Shown in pieces: positions 59,728 to 64,000 of a DNA stretch of 64,000 nt (positions are counted from its first letter, which is position 1; each line of letters starts with the position of its first letter). The position numbers and the translations under genes were made by a program. Origin of the DNA: an uncultured Carboxylicivirga sp. (GTDB lineage Bacteria; Bacteroidota; Bacteroidia; Bacteroidales; Marinilabiliaceae); assembly GCF_963674565.1 (NCBI RefSeq), contig NZ_OY771430.1, positions 5,022,001 through 5,086,000 of the forward strand. Direction: 5' to 3'. Under the pieces are notes generated by a model that ran no database searches, was not told the origin of the DNA, and saw only the letters and a list, made by a program, of their open reading frames with translations.

Positions 59728-60842
59728 TTCAATAAAAACAAGGGGTTGCTGATCGAAGTGGCCCCTTTTTGTTTAGGACTTGTTTCATTATTTATGGCTC
59801 TATGGATATAATACATAGGTATGGTTCCCTTTCCTTTGACTTTGCGTGCAGTGCGGGTTACAATGTGATAGTAATCTTTTACTTTCTTCTGAATTTCCTC
59901 TGAAATGTTTATTTGGTCTGGTTCGCAGGCATTTTGCATTCTGGCAGCCATATTAACCGTTTCACCAAATATATCAAACGATAGATTGGTTGTACTTACC
60001 GAACTACATATTACATCACCACTGTAAAGACCAATTTTAATTTCCCATTGAATTGAATTAGTCTGGTTTCTTTTTGCGATTGCCTCCCTTAGTTTAATAG
60101 CAGTTTTTACTCCTTGTAGTTCTGGATTTTCTAATTCGTGAAACATCCCACATGCAGCCATGTAGGCATCACCAATGGTTTTTATGCGTGTGCAAAACTG
60201 AGATTCAATAACTCTGTCAAATTCTTTAAATATTTCCTGTAACTCACGTAGTAATGTACCATGAGACATTTTACCTGATTTAGATGTAAAATCTACCATG
60301 TCAACAAACATTACAACGGCATTGCGGTACCTTTTGGGAGGTATTGAGCCATATTGTTTTACCTGTGCTAAAATAGGAGCAGGCAGAATCGATCGTAAAA
60401 TAGTGTCGTTTTTATGATTCGACAGCATTAACTGATTACGTTGAGCTTTTAAATCTTTAATTTGAGAAGATATTGCTAAAGAAGATTTTATACGGGCAAT
60501 TAATTCTGTTTCTTCAACTGTTTTTTTGATATAATACATAGCTCCGGCTTCAAAAGCCAGTTTTATGTTGTCAGTTGCATCTGATGCAGATAGCATTATT
60601 ATTGGAGTGTCTGATGTAAGTTCATTTCGTTTTAGCTTCGAAACGGCCTCCAACCCATTCATGTTAGGCATTTCCCAATCCATCAGAATCAAATCTGGTA
60701 AATGACGTACAGCCTGTTTGCAGGCATCCCTTCCGTCATTGGCAGATAAGAGTTCTGCATCAGGAATACTCCTTTCAACAATGTCGCTTATTATGGCCAG
60801 CATTGTTGCAGAGTCGTCTACTATTAAAATTTTAGTGCCCAT
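59724..60842 (-). CDS. Response regulator with class III adenylate cyclase output
   Basis: A 372-residue protein. Residues 1-120 are a receiver with D55 as phosphorylation site (DLILMDWEMPN) and the conserved Lys in YYIKKTVEE; a helical linker (about 125-165) follows; residues about 172-355 are a class III cyclase. Metal ligands D181 (MFVDMVDFTS) and D225 (KTIGDAYMAA), adenine-selecting K221 and D290 (SFDIFGETVNMAARM), and transition-state N297 and R301 are all present, so cAMP synthesis is predicted. The kinase partner is not adjacent. Confidence 0.92.
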   Translation of the reverse strand: MGTKILIVDDSATMLAIISDIVERSIPDAELLSANDGRDACKQAVRHLPDLILMDWEMPNMNGLEAVSKLKRNELTSDTPIIMLSASDATDNIKLAFEAGAMYYIKKTVEETELIARIKSSLAISSQIKDLKAQRNQLMLSNHKNDTILRSILPAPILAQVKQYGSIPPKRYRNAVVMFVDMVDFTSKSGKMSHGTLLRELQEIFKEFDRVIESQFCTRIKTIGDAYMAACGMFHELENPELQGVKTAIKLREAIAKRNQTNSIQWEIKIGLYSGDVICSSVSTTNLSFDIFGETVNMAARMQNACEPDQINISEEIQKKVKDYYHIVTRTARKVKGKGTIPMYYIHRAINNETSPKQKGATSISNPLFLLN

Positions 60843-60984
60843 TAATGCAAATATCTATATTATTCCCCTGTGCTTTATTACGTTTAAATATAGGATTTGT
60901 TGATTTAACTTTTGTAGAATTAGCTTTTGTTTTGATAAAGCAATGTATTTTTACTGTCTAAAAATGTAACCAATGACTAACGTA

Positions 60985-61448
60985 TGATTATTAATGACGA
61001 ATTATTAAAGCCGGTTATTGAAGAATCAAGGAACAATAACAGGAGAAGAAAGAATTATAATTTTCATAGGGTTTTGGAAGATCCATTGCAGCGAATGTTG
61101 AATGTTTTACAACCTGATAGCTATGTTCAGCCTCACAGACATATGAATCCTGATAAGCGTGAAGCATTTATAATTCTAAAAGGAAAATTGTTGGTCGTTA
61201 TCTTTAATGAAGGGGGAGAAATAATGGACTCTGCTGTTTTGGATAATACAACCGGATCGTATGGGTATGATATTGATGCAGGAATTTTTCATTCTATAAT
61301 TGCCCTTGAGCCTGATACAGTTGTGTATGAAGTTAAAGACGGACCCTATTTTCCATTAGATGATAAAAACTTTGCCTCATGGGCCCCAGCTGAAGGGGAT
61401 GCAAATGCATTAAGTTATAATGAAGAATTAAAAAAGAAACTTTTATAG
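60985..61448 (+). CDS. WbuC-family cupin protein
   Basis: A 154-residue small cupin. The metal-binding region reads SYVQPHRHMNPDKREAFIIL, and the second cupin motif is DIDAGIFHSIIALEPDTVVY. It matches the WbuC family, encoded in polysaccharide clusters of other bacteria but isolated here. The reaction is unknown. The frame is also readable from 60984 in a GTATG context, but ATG is the start. A bidirectional terminator follows. Confidence 0.8.
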
Positions 61449-61473
61449 TCCCTTTGTTCTGAATAAAATAAAA

Positions 61474-61514
61474 AAAGTGCTTATGGTTTGATAAGATAAG
61501 ATCATAAGCACTTT
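61474..61514. terminator. Bidirectional terminator after the cupin gene
   Basis: Perfect 12-bp stem AAAGTGCTTATG (61474-61485) / CATAAGCACTTT (61503-61514) with a 17-base loop, with A- and T-runs on the outer sides. Confidence 0.85.
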
Positions 61515-61533
61515 CTTAAAGGTACCTCTATAC

Positions 61534-61710
61534 TTATTTTGGTTCCCAAAAACAGCGTTTGGGTGAAGTTATTTTCTCTTCGGCTTTCAATGTTTTCATT
61601 GCATTATCAACTTCTTTTTTGTCTAATCCACTTAACTCAGCAATTTCGCCTGCTTTTAATGGTTTCGCCGCCTTTTTCATTGCATCCAGAACTAATTGTG
61701 TTGTATCCAT
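61534..61710 (-). CDS. Small winged-helix-like protein (58 aa)
   Basis: A 58-residue ORF on the minus strand: MDTTQLVLDAMKKAAKPLKA, then GEIAELSGLDKKEVDNAMKT and LKAEEKITSPKRCFWEPK. The pattern helix, PLKAGEIAELSGLDKKEVD (helix-turn-helix), LKAEEKITSPKRC (wing) is that of tiny MarR/Z-alpha-like winged-helix proteins seen in Bacteroidota and clostridia. It is below common length cut-offs. The opposite strand carries an open frame of similar extent, which is its shadow. It is probably DNA-binding; the target is unknown. Confidence 0.78.
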   Translation of the reverse strand: MDTTQLVLDAMKKAAKPLKAGEIAELSGLDKKEVDNAMKTLKAEEKITSPKRCFWEPK

Positions 61711-61846
61711 TTTCTAAAATTTAAGTTTGTTATTTAGATTTTATTATGTCTGTAAATTGAATTTAATAAGATCCATTTGTTAACAGTTTTAATGCGTATA
61801 GGTTTAAACAAACAGTTGAATTTTATAAGAAATAGGATAGTGAATA

Positions 61847-62497
61847 TTAGACATCAAAGGAATGGTTTTGATTGGATTCTTTTATTGCATAATTAACTAA
61901 ACCTACATTAGACTTAATATTAAGCTTCTTATGAATATTTTTACGATGAGTATCTATGGTGAATTTGCTAATTTTAAGTTGCTGTGCAATTTCCAGCGTA
62001 CTTCTACCCTTTACTATTAGATCAAGGATTTCGTTTTCTCGTTTAGTAAGTTTACGGCTTTCAGTATTTGTTCTCTGTTTTTTCCAGTCTTCAACCTTTA
62101 TTGGTAGTTTTTCACTAAAATAATAATCTCCGCAAATAACAGTTTTGATCGCAGTTAGGAGTTCAGTACGTTCAATATTTTTGGTAATATAACCTTTAGC
62201 CCCTGCATCCAGCATCTCAATAACATCAGCACATTGATCATACATCGACAAGGCTAAAACCGGGATTTCCGGAAAGTCCTTTGTGAGTGCCCTGGTTGTT
62301 GTAACACCATCAATGATTGGCATTCGGATATCGGTAATAATCAAATCAGGCGACATTCCATTTTCAACATATTTAATTAATTCGAACCCATTACTTGCTT
62401 CGGCTATTATACAGATCTCCTTTTCGGTTGCTAATAAAGATTTAATTCCGTCAATAAATAATTGGTGATCATCAGCTATGATTATTTTTATGCTCAT
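61847..62497 (-). CDS. NarL/FixJ-family response regulator
   Basis: A 216-residue regulator with receiver (1-120; phosphorylation site D56 in DLIITDIRMP, K in YITKNIERTE) and LuxR-type helix-turn-helix (about 150-210: LTKRENEILDLIVKGRSTLE, FTIDTHRKNIHKKLNIKS). Its start overlaps the end of the sensor kinase gene by 4 bases (ATGA), so the two are translationally coupled and form a cognate pair. Confidence 0.94.
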   Translation of the reverse strand: MSIKIIIADDHQLFIDGIKSLLATEKEICIIAEASNGFELIKYVENGMSPDLIITDIRMPIIDGVTTTRALTKDFPEIPVLALSMYDQCADVIEMLDAGAKGYITKNIERTELLTAIKTVICGDYYFSEKLPIKVEDWKKQRTNTESRKLTKRENEILDLIVKGRSTLEIAQQLKISKFTIDTHRKNIHKKLNIKSNVGLVNYAIKESNQNHSFDV

Positions 62498-64000
62498 AAT
62501 GGTACTTTTAAAATAATAGTAGTTCCATTGTTCAATGCAGAGTCAATATTATATTGCCCGTTAAGTTTGTCAATCCTCTTTTCGATATTTGTCAGACCAT
62601 ATCCTATATTAATTTCTTCAATATTGAATCCAATACCATTATCTTCAACCATTACAACCAACTCATCGTCATCAACAGAAAATTGAATGATACATTCTGA
62701 TGCTTTTGCATGTTTGATGATGTTCGTTAGTAATTCCTGAATTATTCTGAAGAGTTGAATTTCAATGGTTGAATTTATATTTATGTGATCATCAATATCC
62801 ACATTAATAACTTCTATTTGCAATTGATTACTATCTGATATCTGATTTGATATGGTTTGGGTAGCTGTAATCAGCCCTTTGGCAATTAATGCATTGGTGT
62901 TTTTGTTATGTGCTATTTTTCTGATTTCCTGATAAGTATCATCTGATAAAGTTTGCAATTGCTTCAATTCCGGTTTAATATTGTGAATATTCTCATCAGG
63001 TAAACTCTGTATTCCTTCAATATATAATTTTAGAGTGGCAATTTTGCTTCCTAAATTATCATGTAGATCGTTTGCAATACGACTCCGCTCTTTTTCCTGG
63101 GCATCAATAATGGCATCAATGCCTTGCAATTCTTGCCTTTTCATGATTTGTTCAACCTCTTGTTCTTTAATTTTCAGCTCCTGTTTTATGAGTAGTTGTT
63201 TGCGTTTAGTCCATATTTGGTGAATATATCCAAAGAACAAAGAAAGAGTCAGAAAGGCCAGTGCAATAAAGAATAAAATGCGGTTTCGGTTTCGTGCAAT
63301 GTTAATTTCCAGATTGGTTAGTTTAAGTTCAGATAGCTCGCGTTTTGCTTTCTGGGTTTCGTACTTGGTTTGAATCTCATTGAATATTTCCTGGTTGTTA
63401 GCATTCAGAAGGCTATCATTAAGAACTCGGGACCGTTCAGCATATTCCAGTGCCCTTGAAAACTGATTCAATCCTTTATAGCATTCTGCTATTTGGTCGT
63501 AAGCGAAAATAAGTTGTTTACCATTCACTTTTTGTGCTACAAGATTGTAGTAGTACAAAGCTTTCTTATATTCTTTGTTTTTTAAATGAATATATCCCAG
63601 ATTCCCTTGTGTAACTTCAAGTCCGGTTAACAGATTAAGTTGCTTTTTTAAAGCGATGGTTCTATCCAGATAGTATTTTGCTTTTTCAGGATCTTTATCT
63701 AAGTATATACTTCCTAGATTATTATAAATAATAGAGAGCGATCGGGTATTATCTTGCTGTTTGGCTAATTGTTCGGCTTCCAGATTGTATTTAATTGCAG
63801 TAATAGTATCGCCAACTTTAAAATATTGGGCAGCAAGATTTGGCAAAGTTATTAGTTGATACTGAGTCAGATTATTAGCCTTAAATATGTTTAAAGCTTT
63901 ATTACTAAACTCAATAGCTTTATCATAATTTTCAAGTTCTGCCATTGCGCTGGCAATATTGCTGTAGCATTTGGCTGCGTTCAGATCATCTTGTACTTCC
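62494..64000 (-). CDS. TPR-containing sensor histidine kinase (partial)
   Basis: The frame is open to the window edge at 64000, so the N-terminus is missing. About 290 visible residues upstream of the membrane helix hold tetratricopeptide repeats (YDKAIEFSNKALNIFK, IYNNLGSIYLDKDPEKAKYY, GNLGYIHLKNKEYKKALYYY). Then come a transmembrane helix (RILFFIALAFLTLSLFFGYI), a coiled coil, a HisKA_3 domain with the phosphorylated His in SRIANDLHDNLGSKIATLK, and an HATPase domain with VMVEDNGIGFNIEEINIGYG. It phosphorylates the NarL-type regulator encoded directly downstream. The signal sensed is unknown. Confidence 0.92.
   Translation of the reverse strand, partial: EVQDDLNAAKCYSNIASAMAELENYDKAIEFSNKALNIFKANNLTQYQLITLPNLAAQYFKVGDTITAIKYNLEAEQLAKQQDNTRSLSIIYNNLGSIYLDKDPEKAKYYLDRTIALKKQLNLLTGLEVTQGNLGYIHLKNKEYKKALYYYNLVAQKVNGKQLIFAYDQIAECYKGLNQFSRALEYAERSRVLNDSLLNANNQEIFNEIQTKYETQKAKRELSELKLTNLEINIARNRNRILFFIALAFLTLSLFFGYIHQIWTKRKQLLIKQELKIKEQEVEQIMKRQELQGIDAIIDAQEKERSRIANDLHDNLGSKIATLKLYIEGIQSLPDENIHNIKPELKQLQTLSDDTYQEIRKIAHNKNTNALIAKGLITATQTISNQISDSNQLQIEVINVDIDDHININSTIEIQLFRIIQELLTNIIKHAKASECIIQFSVDDDELVVMVEDNGIGFNIEEINIGYGLTNIEKRIDKLNGQYNIDSALNNGTTIILKVPL

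Noticed and set aside
61539..61724. 61-codon plus-strand frame
   Set aside because: It is the shadow of the minus-strand 58-residue winged-helix-like gene, which has much better protein character.

Overview
The window is one contiguous piece of a Bacteroidota chromosome, most likely from a Marinilabiliales/Bacteroidales-like marine or anoxic lineage. The evidence is the TAnnTTTG promoter signature with an upstream TTTG box, weak Shine-Dalgarno use, DUF4492 in front of cydA, two-component-regulator propeller sensors, and a str-S10-spc-alpha ribosomal block without tuf between fusA and rpsJ. The genus is an inference.

Layout. 1-263: 3' end of trpA. 413-6532: purU, a TlpA-like thioredoxin, then hisH-hisA-hisF-hisIE, interrupted three times by small four-helix-bundle (S23/Avd-like) genes, each lying between its own pair of inverted repeats; an HD-domain protein follows. 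6537-11427: a small membrane protein, a DUF3124 lipoprotein, a MATE exporter with a possible leader ORF, and a HEFGH metallopeptidase lipoprotein. 11511-15614: an ECF sigma factor and a cytochrome bd operon (DUF4492-cydA-cydB and a 41-residue CydX-like protein). 15682-17003: pssA and a hemerythrin. 17025-23143: the second histidine operon (hisG-hisD-hisC-esterase-hisB), preceded by two complete histidine attenuators in tandem. 23185-30097: a carboxypeptidase-regulatory-domain protein, a receiver/PPDK_N protein, acs and fabD. 30606-48550: rpsL to rplQ including fusA, secY, map, infA and rpoA. 48686-51586: eno and citrate synthase. 51766-64000: signalling genes (SpoIIE propeller protein, a hybrid kinase with a degraded ATPase domain, a receiver-adenylate cyclase, a TPR kinase/NarL regulator pair) plus ettA, a duplicated-domain exported protein, a cupin and a 58-residue winged-helix-like protein.

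How it works together. The two his clusters together encode hisG, hisIE, hisA, hisH, hisF, hisB, hisC and hisD, the whole route from PRPP and ATP to histidine. Control is visible only on the hisG cluster: a TTTG-N19-TACATTTG promoter, a leader peptide with five consecutive His codons, an antiterminator/terminator switch, and then a second His-rich leader with its own switch before hisG. In both units the leader stop codon lies inside the antiterminator arm, the geometry expected for ribosome-mediated attenuation. The hisHAFI cluster shows no leader here and instead carries the inverted-repeat cassettes, which resemble the intervening sequences that carry S23-family genes in 23S rRNA. These two arrangements are the most interesting content of the window; the ribosomal block is ordinary.
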